A stretch of DNA of 64,000 bases, taken from assembly GCF_900177325.1 (NCBI RefSeq), contig NZ_FXBL01000004.1:2232001-2296000 (forward strand), read 5' to 3'. Each line of letters begins with the position of its first letter. Position 1 is the first letter of the stretch. The notes under the pieces are model-generated. The model saw only the letters and a list, made by a program, of their open reading frames with translations, was not told where the DNA came from and searched no databases. A program made the position numbers and the translations under genes. Source of the stretch: Mesorhizobium australicum. GTDB taxonomy: Bacteria; Pseudomonadota; Alphaproteobacteria; Rhizobiales; Rhizobiaceae. Of the stretch, positions 9,408 to 17,280 are shown piece after piece.

Positions 9408-10585
9408 TGGCCGTCACCGCCCTGAAGACAAGCTGGCTCGGCTACGAGAGCGAGACGGGTGCACTCGTCTTCTGGGACGGCTCGAAATACCGGCCGCTGC
9501 AGGAGGCGGCCGGCTATGCCTCGGCCGTGCACGGCCACGCGATCGCCGACATCGCCGGCCTGCAAGGGGCGCTGGACGCGAAGCTGGCGCTCTCCGGCGG
9601 ATCGATGAGCGGGGCGTTGGAGGTGCCCCTAGTCGATCTCGGCGAGACCCGCCTGTCGGGGGACGGCGACGATCTCTATGTCTGGGGATTCAAGACCTGG
9701 CATCAGGGCAATGACGGGGCCGGCTCGGGCCTCGACGCCGACCTGCTCGACGGGCAGGACGGCGGCTACTACACCAACATAGCCGCCCGGCTCGGCTACA
9801 CGCCCGTCAACAAGGCCGGCGACACGATGACGGGCACGCTGAACCTGCCGCAGCTCTCCCTGCACGCGTCGACCCCGCTGACGGGCGACGCCTCGGGCCT
9901 GTATGTCGCCGGCAGCCGGATCAAGACCGAGGGAAACCTGGCTGCGGGCCTGTTCCGCTCGCAGCAGACGTTCATCGCCAGCGGCACCTGGACCCGATCG
10001 TCCGGCATCAAGAGGATCCTCGTTTTCGCCTGGGGCGGCGGTGGCGGCGGGGGCGGAGCCCAGGGAGGGACGGCGAACGGCGCTTGCGGCGCCGGCGGCG
10101 GGGCCGGCGGATTCGGCTGGAAGCTGATCGACGTGACGGCGATCGCGAGCGTCACGGTGACGATCGGCGCCGGCGGCACTGCCGGCAGTTCGTCCGGCGG
10201 CACTGGCGGCACGGGCGGCACGACGAGCTTCGGCACGCACCTGTCCGCGACGGGCGGCATCGGCGGCACCGGCCAGACCAGCGGCAACTGGGCGCAGATC
10301 GTCGCCGGCGGATCGGGCGGCACCGCGTCCGACGGCGATTTCAACGTAACCGGTTCGCCCGGCGCACCGGGCATTCGCCTCGACTACCAGAACGGCATCG
10401 CGGGTCGCGGCGCGGCGGCTGCCTGGCTGGGCGGCGGCGGCAACGGATTCGCTGGCAACACCGCCGGCCAGGCCGGATTTGCGCGCGCCGACGGCGGCGG
10501 GGGCGGCGTCGTGGCCGACAACGCGACGGGACGGGCCGGCGGCGCGGGCGCGTCGGGCATGATCTGGGTCTGGGAATTCGAATAG
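9407..10585 (+). CDS. glycine-rich tail fibre or tail-tip protein
   Basis: From ATG 9407, which overlaps the hub stop, the protein has 392 residues. The N-terminal 60 residues look like a tail attachment domain. Residues 60-180 contain fibre-like repeats (LSGGSMSGALEVP, LDADLLDGQDGGYYTN, YTPVNKAGDTMTGTL), which are typical phage fibre motifs. The C-terminal half is extremely Gly-rich (GGGGGGGGA, GTGGTGGTTSFG), resembling the polyglycine sandwich tip of some receptor-binding proteins. It probably binds the host receptor. The GTA cluster has no equivalent, so this gene and the next are probably prophage-specific host-range genes. Confidence 0.75.
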   Translation: MAVTALKTSWLGYESETGALVFWDGSKYRPLQEAAGYASAVHGHAIADIAGLQGALDAKLALSGGSMSGALEVPLVDLGETRLSGDGDDLYVWGFKTWHQGNDGAGSGLDADLLDGQDGGYYTNIAARLGYTPVNKAGDTMTGTLNLPQLSLHASTPLTGDASGLYVAGSRIKTEGNLAAGLFRSQQTFIASGTWTRSSGIKRILVFAWGGGGGGGGAQGGTANGACGAGGGAGGFGWKLIDVTAIASVTVTIGAGGTAGSSSGGTGGTGGTTSFGTHLSATGGIGGTGQTSGNWAQIVAGGSGGTASDGDFNVTGSPGAPGIRLDYQNGIAGRGAAAAWLGGGGNGFAGNTAGQAGFARADGGGGGVVADNATGRAGGAGASGMIWVWEFE

Positions 10586-10597
10586 GGATCGATCGAT

Positions 10598-11629
10598 ATG
10601 ACGAACTCGCCGCAGCTGCAGCTGCCCTACATCGCCGCCGAGCAGGCGCAGAAGCACGTCACGCACAATACGGCGCTGCGCAAGCTCGACGCGCTGGTGC
10701 AACTGTCCGTCAGGGACCGAGACCTCACGGCGCCGCCCGGCGCGCCTTCGGACGGTGACCGCTACATCGTGGCGGGGGCGCCTACCGGCGCATGGGCCGG
10801 GCAGGCGGGAAAGATCGCCGCCTGGCAGGACGGAGCCTGGCAGTTCTTCCTCCCGCGGGAAGGTTGGGTCGGCTGGGTCGACGACGAGGACGTGCTGGTC
10901 TACTGGACCGGCGCGGCATGGGCGAAGATCAGCGCGACGACGACCGGCGCCCTGCCGGACTCCGGGGGCACGGGCATCGGCGTTTACAGCTTCGTCACCG
11001 CTGCGTTCACACCGCAAGCGCCCGTCTCTGGAACCGCCATTCACATGGCAAACGAGGGCGCGCAGACCCGCTTTCTGTTCGACAATTACCTTTCGGGCGC
11101 GGGGGGAAACATCATCACGGGCCGCAAGGCACGCGGGACAGCGGCGGCGCCATCAGCACTGGTCCTCAATGACAATATCCTCTCGTTCCATGCGTTTGGC
11201 CGCGGAGCCACCGGCTACTCAGCAAACCCGCGTGGGTTCCTCAATATCGCCGCCGCAGAGACCTGGACCGACTCCGCCCAGGGCACCAAGCTCTCGGTTG
11301 GCCTGACTGCGGTCGGCGCCGCGGCAGCAACGCTGGACCTCCTGACCCTGACCACGACTGAGATGAACCTCGACGGCGCGGTCGCCGTGACGATGGGCGG
11401 CGCCGCGAACGTGGTCATCGACACCAACCGGCTGTTCCGGCTGCGCTCCTACACCGTCGCCGCGCTGCCGACGCCCGGAACCGTCGGGCGCATGGCGTTC
11501 GCCTCGAACTGCCGTGTGTTCAACGGCGCAGGCACTCAGGAGGGCGCGGGCGCCGGGAGCGGCGGCCTCGTCGTCGACAACGGAACCGCATGGAAGATCG
11601 CCGGCACCAACGTGACTGCCGTCGCCTAA
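10598..11629 (+). CDS. DUF2793 domain tail fibre protein
   Basis: This protein has 343 residues. The N-terminal 110 residues match DUF2793, a domain frequent in alphaproteobacterial phage fibres: LPYIAAEQAQKHVTHN, GDRYIVAG and aromatic GWVGWVDDEDVLVYW. The rest is Ala/Thr/Gly-rich beta sequence with no family that I recognise, ending in GGLVVDNGTAWKIAG. It lies 12 bp after the Gly-rich fibre gene and is probably co-transcribed. It probably forms a side or tip fibre for cell recognition, which is an inference from domain and position. Confidence 0.8.
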   Translation: MTNSPQLQLPYIAAEQAQKHVTHNTALRKLDALVQLSVRDRDLTAPPGAPSDGDRYIVAGAPTGAWAGQAGKIAAWQDGAWQFFLPREGWVGWVDDEDVLVYWTGAAWAKISATTTGALPDSGGTGIGVYSFVTAAFTPQAPVSGTAIHMANEGAQTRFLFDNYLSGAGGNIITGRKARGTAAAPSALVLNDNILSFHAFGRGATGYSANPRGFLNIAAAETWTDSAQGTKLSVGLTAVGAAAATLDLLTLTTTEMNLDGAVAVTMGGAANVVIDTNRLFRLRSYTVAALPTPGTVGRMAFASNCRVFNGAGTQEGAGAGSGGLVVDNGTAWKIAGTNVTAVA

Positions 11630-11643
11630 CCAAGGAGAGTCTC

Positions 11644-11991
11644 ATGGAAGAATGGATCGAGGAGTTTCTCTATCGCGGGAGACCGCCGAGCGGACCCGGC
11701 AGCGAGATGCCGAGCGAGTTCCAGGTGACGATCGGGCAGCAGGCGCCGAACCCGTTCGACCCGGCGTTGCCGCCGAGCCGCCGCACGATCGGACCGCTGA
11801 CGCCGACGCAGGCCGCCGAGGCCGGCTGGCCCGTCGAGCGGCTGGTCGCCGGGCTCAACGCCGCGGCCTTGCGCGATCTGGACGCCGCGAAGGCCGATCT
11901 CGCGACCGTCACCGACAAGCTCTCTGCGCGAGAGGCCGAACTCCTGGCCCTCACGAGGGAGGCTGCCGACGCAACTACGTTCGATTCCTGA
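11644..11991 (+). CDS. hypothetical phage protein following tail fibres
   Basis: This protein of 115 residues starts at ATG 11644 behind AAGGAGAG at 11632-11639. The first 70 residues are Pro-rich and probably unstructured (GRPPSGPGSEMPSEF). The C-terminal 45 residues form a predicted helix or coiled coil (LRDLDAAKADLATVTDKLSA). No family is recognised. Its position directly after the fibre genes would suit a fibre chaperone or accessory tail-tip protein, but nothing in the sequence proves that. Confidence 0.65.
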   Translation: MEEWIEEFLYRGRPPSGPGSEMPSEFQVTIGQQAPNPFDPALPPSRRTIGPLTPTQAAEAGWPVERLVAGLNAAALRDLDAAKADLATVTDKLSAREAELLALTREAADATTFDS

Positions 11992-12137
11992 CCACGGATG
12001 GCCCGGAGTTTGCTCCGGGCAGCGGGACCGCCGCCAAGCAAGAACCCGCCCGACAGCCAGGGAACATACCTGTCGCACCCGCTGCCCACGGAGGACCGTG
12101 GGCGAAGCGAGCGTGACCGATTCCTGGACACCCTTGA

Positions 12138-12950
12138 ATGCCTGTTGAAAGCGAATTCACACCTGTTTCATCGACCCACCCGCCGGCGCCCTATATCGGC
12201 GGTAAGCGCCGCCTCGCGGCCGAGCTCGCGCGCCGCATCGCGGCGGTGTCCCACCGGACCTATGCGGAGCCGTTCGTCGGCATGGGAGGCGTCTTCTTCC
12301 GCCGCGATCGCCGGCCGCCGGCCGAAGTGATCAACGACCGAAACGGCGAGGTGGCGAACCTCTTCCGTATCCTGCAGCGTCACTATCCGCAGTTCATCGA
12401 GACCCTGCGTTTCCAGATCTCCGGGCGGAAGGAGTTCGAGCGGCTCAAGGCCTCAGACCCGACCACGCTGACCGATCTCGAGCGCGCCGGCCGATTCCTC
12501 TATCTCCAGCGGACCGCCTTCGGCGGCAAGGTGGCCGGGCAGAATTTCGGCGTCGATCCTCGCTCAAGCGGCGGCTTCAACCTAACGCGGCTGGTACCGG
12601 TACTCGAAGACGTGCACGAGCGGCTGGCCGGCGTGGTGATCGAATGCCTGGACTGGCAGGAGTTCATCCGCCGCTATGACCGGCCGGGCACGCTTTTCTA
12701 TCTCGATCCACCCTATTGGGGTTCGGAGGGCGATTATGGGAAGACGTTGTTCGACCGGGCGCAGTTCGCGCTCCTGGCCGAGGTGCTACGCGGGATCAAA
12801 GGGCGTTTCATCCTGTCGATCAACGACCGACCGGAGGTCCGAGAGGTCTTCGCGGGCTTCCAGGCGGACGGGGCGGAACTGCTCTACTCGGTGGCCGAAG
12901 GCAAGCCAGTTGCGGCCAAGGAGCTGATCATCAGCGGACCCGCGCAATGA
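12138..12950 (+). CDS. D12-class DNA adenine N6-methyltransferase (Dam-like)
   Basis: This protein of 270 residues has alpha-type amino-methyltransferase motifs in order: PYIGGKRRLA at about 17-26, the SAM-binding EPFVGMGGVFF at about 44-54, the NDRN segment and the catalytic LDPPYWGSEGDY at about 190-201. It transfers methyl from SAM to adenine N6. Phage solitary Dam enzymes usually protect DNA from restriction or alter host regulation. No restriction endonuclease is adjacent, so it is probably an orphan. The target sequence cannot be read from the protein. The 146-bp gap before it holds no gene that I can support. Confidence 0.9.
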   Translation: MPVESEFTPVSSTHPPAPYIGGKRRLAAELARRIAAVSHRTYAEPFVGMGGVFFRRDRRPPAEVINDRNGEVANLFRILQRHYPQFIETLRFQISGRKEFERLKASDPTTLTDLERAGRFLYLQRTAFGGKVAGQNFGVDPRSSGGFNLTRLVPVLEDVHERLAGVVIECLDWQEFIRRYDRPGTLFYLDPPYWGSEGDYGKTLFDRAQFALLAEVLRGIKGRFILSINDRPEVREVFAGFQADGAELLYSVAEGKPVAAKELIISGPAQ

Positions 12951-12963
12951 GGTGCGCCGGCCG

Positions 12964-13062
12964 TCAGCGGATCCAGCCGAAGGTCAGCGCCACGTGGCCG
13001 ATCATGGACCCGAAGCGCGAGATGAATGCCAAAGCGAGCAGTAGACGGCCATACCAGGGCAT
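12964..13062 (-). CDS. 32-residue hydrophobic peptide coupled to SRAP gene
   Basis: On the minus strand an ATG at 13062-13060 is preceded by AGGAG seven bases upstream, and this Shine-Dalgarno overlaps the TAG stop of the SRAP gene. The 32-residue product begins MPWYGRLLLALAFI, contains one hydrophobic helix and ends GWIR. The well-spaced ribosome binding site and overlap with the upstream stop argue for translational coupling. No function is recognised. It could be a single-pass membrane peptide. Confidence 0.45.
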   Translation of the reverse strand: MPWYGRLLLALAFISRFGSMIGHVALTFGWIR

Positions 13063-13072
13063 TGCGGCGCTC

Positions 13073-13774
13073 CTAGATGAGATCCGGCGGAAGCGGATCA
13101 AGGATGTCCGGGGTGTTGTTTTTCGGCGACCCGACCGCGCGGCCGATCTTCCACATGGTCATCAGTTCGGCGGGGAAAGGCCGCATGAGGTCTGCCGGGT
13201 CCTCGCCGAACATCCAGCGGTGATAGTCCGCCGGGGCGATGATGACCGGCATGCGGTCATGGATCTCGGCGACCATCTCGTTCGGCGGGCAGGTGATGAC
13301 GGTGAAGGTGCGGATGACCTCACCTGTCTCGGGGTGCATCCATTCCTCCCAAAGCGCCGCCAGGGCAAACGGCTCGCCCGAACGCATCGCGATCGCGTAG
13401 GGCTGTTTGTTCTTGCCGGTGCCAAGGATGTCCTTCCACTCGAAGAAGCCGTCGATCGGCATCAGGGCTCGGCGGGCCTGGTAGGCGGCGCGGAAGAGGC
13501 CGTTGGTTTTTACCGTCTCGCACTTGGCGTTGATCGGCTGCGGTCCGCCGCTGGCCTCCTTGATCCAGCGGGGGATGAGGCCCCACTGTGCCGCGATGAA
13601 GCCGCTTTCGCCGTTGGCGGCGTCGGCGGCGACGATGATCGGGTATTTCTGGCGCGGCGCGCCGTTCCACCTGGGCAGGGAATTGCCGAGCCCCTCGACC
13701 TCGGCCGAATTGGCGAAGCCGAACTGCGCAACCAGCTCGCGCAGCGTATGCTTGATGTGAACCCGACCGCACAT
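13073..13774 (-). CDS. SRAP-domain protein (YedK/HMCES type)
   Basis: This 233-residue protein is from the SOS-response-associated peptidase family. The catalytic Cys2 follows the initiator (MCGR), and the other conserved elements are present: PINAKCET (Asn), FFEWK (Glu) and IHDRMP (His). The family crosslinks to abasic sites in single-stranded DNA through Cys2 and so shields them from cleavage. It is oriented against its neighbours and carried as prophage cargo or as an integrated island gene. A second chromosomal copy outside the window is likely but cannot be checked. Confidence 0.93.
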   Translation of the reverse strand: MCGRVHIKHTLRELVAQFGFANSAEVEGLGNSLPRWNGAPRQKYPIIVAADAANGESGFIAAQWGLIPRWIKEASGGPQPINAKCETVKTNGLFRAAYQARRALMPIDGFFEWKDILGTGKNKQPYAIAMRSGEPFALAALWEEWMHPETGEVIRTFTVITCPPNEMVAEIHDRMPVIIAPADYHRWMFGEDPADLMRPFPAELMTMWKIGRAVGSPKNNTPDILDPLPPDLI

Positions 13775-13855
13775 GAACTGACCTCCTCACGCCTACGCTA
13801 TGGGCATGTCGCCGCCGGCTTGACGCTCCTCGGGCGGCGCTCCATTTCTGTTCCC

Positions 13856-14134
13856 ATGTCCTCAACCCGGCTGGAAACCATAGGCGATCTCGTCGATGGC
13901 GGCTACTCGCTGCACTATCTGTGCTGGTGCGGCCGACACGGCTGGCTGGACCTTGAGGGCATCGCCGAGGGTTTTGGTCGCGATATCCGCTACCTGCACG
14001 ACAACCTGACGCGTCGTCTGACGTGCGCAGCCTGCAAGAGGAAGGGCCAGCTCACGTACCGGCTTCACGGTCCGTTGACGGACGGAACGCCCGTCAGCCG
14101 GGAGCGGCCTCGGATGCTCTACGGGGCGGGCTAG
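13856..14134 (+). CDS. small cysteine-containing protein, unknown function
   Basis: From ATG 13856 the product has 92 residues. It shows the arrangement common in short alphaproteobacterial proteins with a split zinc-ribbon-like centre: YLCWCGRHGWLDLEGIAEGFG, then a helix, then LTCAACKRKGQLTYRL. The CxC and CxxC pairs about 40 residues apart could bind zinc. The same frame is open far upstream across the SRAP gene, but that part is antisense to a real gene and is rejected. Function is unknown. Confidence 0.6.
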   Translation: MSSTRLETIGDLVDGGYSLHYLCWCGRHGWLDLEGIAEGFGRDIRYLHDNLTRRLTCAACKRKGQLTYRLHGPLTDGTPVSRERPRMLYGAG

Positions 14135-14301
14135 GGAAACCTTCCTCGGACAGAGCTCGGGCTGGCGTCCTACCACTGAGCTGAGCGTCTTAGCTGGCAT
14201 TGGAGCGGCGGGTGCCCGCGCCGGGACTAGGCCGAACGTTGGGCTTTTCGTGGTCGCGGCGACAGTCTAACATGACAGCTCCGAATGATGAGGGTTGGGG
14301 G

Positions 14302-14478
14302 ATGCTCATCATGACTACACGAGAATTGCTCTTGAGAGCGCTGGAAGACGCCCTGCGGGACGAGCGCTGGTTTCTGGCTTATCTGATCGAGATGGCTGTC
14401 CAGCAGGCGCACGACGAGGAGCACCAGCACTACCGCCCACGTCTTGTCGACCGGGAAGATTTCAGGGGCGTTGAATGA
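14302..14478 (+). CDS. small acidic helical protein, unknown
   Basis: ATG 14302 has AGGG at 14291-14294 with a 7-nt spacer. ATG 14272 and ATG 14311 are alternatives in the same frame. The 58-residue product is almost wholly helical (RELLLRALEDALRDERW, LIEMAVQQAHDEE). It overlaps the next gene by four bases (ATGA at 14475-14478), so the two form a coupled pair. No family is recognised. Confidence 0.5.
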   Translation: MLIMTTRELLLRALEDALRDERWFLAYLIEMAVQQAHDEEHQHYRPRLVDREDFRGVE

Positions 14479-15281
14479 CAGTTGAAGCGGGGGAGGATTC
14501 CGATCGCCGGTCGGGATGGGTGACCTTCGGCTTTATCGCCACGGCGCTCTATGCACTTCTGTTGGCGGTCTCAATCTGGTCGCCATGGACTGGCTGGGGC
14601 TGGTCGGCGTGGGTGACGCGGGGCCAGGCTCTCAGTCTCAACGAATTCGGTGATCTACTGGCGGGCGCCTTTGCTCCGCTCGCCTTCCTTTGGCTGATGG
14701 TCGCGGTGATGGTTCAATCGCAGGAATTGAGGCTGCAGAAGAAGGAGCTCGAATTGACGCGGCAGGTAGCGGTCGAAACGCGCGCCGAGATCGCCGTGCA
14801 AGCAAGTGCGGCAAAGGCAAATGCTGACTACGTAGGACAGCAGACGGAGATCCTTACCAAACAGCTCGAGAGGGAGCAGCGCAGAGCTGCTAGCGACCAA
14901 TTTGCGATACTGGTTCAGCTCACCGCTACGGTCTTGCGCACTCGCCTCGCAAACGAGGTTCATTTTTTCAAGGATGGCCACCCAGGTTGGCATCTGGTGA
15001 GGTCAGAGTGGTTCATTGGCGATGACTACAGGGACTTGGTTGCCGCTTCGCGCCAGATGAGGCGGGTCAAGGAAAAGCACAAGTTGGAGCTTGAAGCAGG
15101 AACTCTCGTGCTAAGGACGCCCTTCACGCGACGTCGACTACTCCAGCTCATCGACCTTCTTGATGCAATGTCGAGCCTCTCTGTCACCGCATATCATATG
15201 TCGCCGTTCATGGACGCCATCGAGGTCGCTGATTGGCGTCAAGATCTTCAGTGGTTGGCTGACCTTCCGGGAACTGCCTAG
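14475..15281 (+). CDS. membrane protein with two N-terminal helices and coiled coil, unknown
   Basis: The product has 268 residues. Transmembrane segments are predicted at about 16-38 (FGFIATALYALLLAVSIW) and 60-80 (LLAGAFAPLAFLWLMVAVMV). A charged coiled coil follows at about 82-140 (ELRLQKKELELTRQVAVE), then a soluble C-terminal domain with FFKDGHPGWHLVRSEWF. The layout resembles uncharacterised membrane proteins in the cargo regions of prophages and islands. GC content is lower than in the tail genes. It is coupled to the small gene at 14302. A role in superinfection exclusion or defence is possible, but no motif supports it. Confidence 0.65.
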   Translation: MTVEAGEDSDRRSGWVTFGFIATALYALLLAVSIWSPWTGWGWSAWVTRGQALSLNEFGDLLAGAFAPLAFLWLMVAVMVQSQELRLQKKELELTRQVAVETRAEIAVQASAAKANADYVGQQTEILTKQLEREQRRAASDQFAILVQLTATVLRTRLANEVHFFKDGHPGWHLVRSEWFIGDDYRDLVAASRQMRRVKEKHKLELEAGTLVLRTPFTRRRLLQLIDLLDAMSSLSVTAYHMSPFMDAIEVADWRQDLQWLADLPGTA

Positions 15282-15285
15282 CGGT

Positions 15286-15329
15286 GCCATTTGAAGTTGC
15301 GCGCCGCGCCGTTTGATTTTGCGCGCTAC
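15286..15329. repeat. imperfect 22-bp tandem repeat
   Basis: Two adjacent 22-bp units, both of the form GCC-TTTGA-TTGCGCGC, match at 17 of 22 positions. They lie directly after the membrane-protein gene, where base composition changes. Such short tandem units occur at the ends of some transposons, so this may be an old insertion end. No partner copy was found within the window. Confidence 0.35.
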
Positions 15330-15490
15330 AGGAACCGGCGGGCTTCGCACGCAAACTCATTCATCTGGTCGCTCCATGGCTGTCGACCAGAGAGTCCACC
15401 GAGGGGGAGAGGGTGCGGATAGATTCATCGAGCAGATGACGTGTAGACGCCGGATTCCTCAATTGAATCAAGGAACGGAAAATCAGATAA

Positions 15491-15544
15491 GGGAAAAGTT
15501 TCCCAATTATATACTTGACAAAGCAAGCTTGATGGCGCTAGATA
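15491..15544 (+). promoter_or_regulatory. palindromic operator A and promoter
   Basis: GGGAAAAGTTTCCC at 15491-15504 is an inverted repeat (six-base arms, 2-bp centre). It is followed by AATTATATAC and a perfect -35 box TTGACA at 15515-15520. A plausible -10 (TAGATA) lies at 15539-15544 with an 18-bp spacer, just upstream of the gene at 15566. The first 34 bases match 29 of 34 positions of the reverse complement of the block at 18199-18232. The matching block and the -35 are seen directly; repressor or activator binding is inference. Confidence 0.55.
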
Positions 15545-15565
15545 GCGACAACAGGGGGAACAGCA

Positions 15566-15841
15566 ATGACCAACAAGACCGAGCGACAGATTGTTGAAGA
15601 GTTGCAGGCCAAGGCTGACCGCCAGCGCAAGCAAGCTATCGAAATCCAGTTGGGCGACCCCGGTCCTTACGTGACCCCTCGGTTTGTTCGGTTCGACTCC
15701 GCCATGATTTCGGATCAGAACACCGTTCAACTGTTTCTAGAGACAGCCAAAGGCCAACAAGTTCGGGTGCAAATTGCCGCGGACCAGCTTCCCGGAATGA
15801 AGCTGATGCTGGACCACCTAATTTCACAGAAAGCCCGATAA
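15566..15841 (+). CDS. hypothetical protein upstream of IS1595-type transposase
   Basis: This protein of 91 residues has a ribosome binding site AGGGGGAA before ATG 15566. It begins with a charged helix (RQIVEELQAKADRQRKQAIE). A predicted beta segment with VQLFLETAKGQQVRVQIAADQ and a final helix LPGMKLMLDHLI follow. The latter part resembles in layout the end of the protein at 16888-17280 (beta strand, TxxG turn, beta strand, Leu-rich helix). The palindromic promoter at 15491 probably drives it. Function is unknown; a passenger gene of the insertion element is possible. Confidence 0.65.
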   Translation: MTNKTERQIVEELQAKADRQRKQAIEIQLGDPGPYVTPRFVRFDSAMISDQNTVQLFLETAKGQQVRVQIAADQLPGMKLMLDHLISQKAR

Positions 15842-15861
15842 CGGCGCGCGGGAAGAAACCC

Positions 15862-16845
15862 ATGAAACTCGACTCCCCAATCTTTCAGGACGCCGACGCA
15901 GCCCGCGTCCACCTGGAAGCGCAGCGTTGGCCGCATGGCCCGAACTGCCCGCACTGCGGCAACGCCCGCGCCGACCGCATCACCGCCATGAAGGGCAAGG
16001 CGCACCGCCCCGGCCTCTACAACTGCATGGAATGCCGCGAGCAGTTTACCGTCACCGTTGGAACCGTTTTCGAGCGTTCCAAGATCCCGCTGAACAAGTG
16101 GCTGCTGGCAACCTTCCTTATGGCCTCCTCCAAGAAGGGCATGTCCGCGCACCAGCTCCACCGCATGTTGGGTGTCACCTATAAGACCGCGTGGTTCATG
16201 GCTCACCGCATCCGTGAAGCCATGAAGGAAGACGTTTCGTCCGCCGGTCCCATTGGCGGCGAAGGCAAGACCGTTGAGGCCGACGAGACCTACATCGGAA
16301 AGCGTGAGACGCCCCGTAAGCCTTCACCCGCTCGCAAGGGCCGTCCCTACACCAAGTCGGGCAAGGCGGGCGGCAATCAGAAGCGTATCGTGGTCGGCCT
16401 TGTGGAGCGCGGCGGCAAGGCCCGCATGTTCCACTTGAACGACGCGACCAAGGAAACCGTCCGCGAGGTTCTGGTCCGTAACGTCGACCGCGCCTCCACC
16501 CTCTATACCGACTCGTCCCGCCTCTACACCCGCACTGGCGAGGAATATGCCAAGCACCGCACCACTAACCATGCAGCCGGTGAATACGCTCGCCGCGAGG
16601 GCGACGTTGTGGTTCACTCCAATACGATTGAAAGCGTGTTCTCAGTGTTCAAGCGCGGCATGATCGGCGTCTACCAGCACTGCGGTGAAGCCCACCTGCA
16701 TCGCTACCTTGCCGAGTTCGATTTCCGTTACAATCGACGCGCCGCGCTGAAGATCACGGACGCCGAACGCCACGACCAATTGCTTGCACGAATTGAAGGT
16801 CGACGCCTCACCTATCGGCGGATTAGTGAAGCCGATTACGCCTAA
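15862..16845 (+). CDS. IS1595 family transposase (ISXO2-like)
   Basis: This protein of 327 residues has an N-terminal zinc ribbon: CPHCG at about 31-35 and CMECREQF about 25 residues later. A helix-turn-helix-like region follows (KGMSAHQLHRMLGVTYKTAWFM). The ISXO2-like DDE domain then shows VEADETYIGK (first Asp), LYTDSSRLY (second Asp) and a late HSNTIESVFSVFKRG segment with the Asn/Glu of the IS1595 DDNK/DDE type. The C-terminus YLAEFDFRYNRR is typical. The protein is full length and apparently intact. It cuts and rejoins DNA of its own element. Confidence 0.95.
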   Translation: MKLDSPIFQDADAARVHLEAQRWPHGPNCPHCGNARADRITAMKGKAHRPGLYNCMECREQFTVTVGTVFERSKIPLNKWLLATFLMASSKKGMSAHQLHRMLGVTYKTAWFMAHRIREAMKEDVSSAGPIGGEGKTVEADETYIGKRETPRKPSPARKGRPYTKSGKAGGNQKRIVVGLVERGGKARMFHLNDATKETVREVLVRNVDRASTLYTDSSRLYTRTGEEYAKHRTTNHAAGEYARREGDVVVHSNTIESVFSVFKRGMIGVYQHCGEAHLHRYLAEFDFRYNRRAALKITDAERHDQLLARIEGRRLTYRRISEADYA

Positions 16846-16887
16846 GCAAAAAGCGCGTAAGCTCCTCCAGATCAGGAGGAAGTCAAA

Positions 16888-17280
16888 ATGAAACTTTCAG
16901 TCCAGAAAATGCCAAGGGCCTCGCTCTTGGAAGATGGAAGCTTGGTCGAACTTGAATTTGAAACGTCAGGTGCACCCGTGACGCTTCAATTCGACCCTGA
17001 CTCCTTAGAAAACTTTGCTGTCCGTGCGGTCGAACTCATTCGCCATGCTCAAAATCAAAAACGAGCCAGCGCTGGCCATCTCTCACTTCGAGCGTCGGAT
17101 GTGGTAGCGGTTGCCGCAGACGCTCCAGTCGGCAGCGGCAAAGTTGTTGTCTCCTTTCGAGGCACAAACGGCATCGTCCAGTCATTCGCGCTAACGCCCA
17201 AAATGTCTGAAGGATTGCGGCCAACCCTGCGAAAAGCAGAGGCCAAGGCGCAACAAAATTCACAAGCTTCACGGCACTGA
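16888..17280 (+). CDS. hypothetical protein downstream of IS1595-type transposase
   Basis: This protein of 130 residues has AGGAGGAAG at 16873-16881 before ATG 16888. The N-terminal half is beta-rich and acidic (LVELEFETSGAPVTLQFD). The C-terminal half has VVVSFRGTNGIVQSFALTP followed by a Leu/Lys helix (LRPTLRKAEAKAQ). It is 42 bp downstream of the transposase and co-oriented. Its layout resembles that of the protein at 15566-15841. Function is unknown; it may be a passenger or partner of the element. Confidence 0.6.
   Translation: MKLSVQKMPRASLLEDGSLVELEFETSGAPVTLQFDPDSLENFAVRAVELIRHAQNQKRASAGHLSLRASDVVAVAADAPVGSGKVVVSFRGTNGIVQSFALTPKMSEGLRPTLRKAEAKAQQNSQASRH

Larger units (their letters stand above)
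15566..17280 (+). mobile_element. IS1595-type insertion region with possible passenger genes (ends not found)
   Basis: A transposase of IS1595/ISXO2 type at 15862-16845 lies between two small same-strand genes of lower GC content than the surrounding tail genes. Members of this superfamily can carry passenger genes. I could not identify terminal inverted repeats or a target duplication, so the limits are just those of the three genes. Confidence 0.4.

Noticed and set aside
12138..13774. Restriction-modification or DNA-modification defence system formed by the Dam and SRAP genes
   Set aside because: No endonuclease or accessory defence gene is adjacent and the two genes are convergent, not an operon.
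12716..13855. Upstream extension of the plus-strand frame ending at 14134
   Set aside because: This part overlaps the Dam gene in another frame and is antisense to the SRAP gene. Only the section from ATG 13856 looks like a real protein.
14164..14182. tRNA D-arm-like sequence on the minus strand
   Set aside because: AGCTCAGTGGTAGGACGCC resembles a D arm, but no acceptor, anticodon or T arm could be fitted around it. It is probably chance or a very old fragment.
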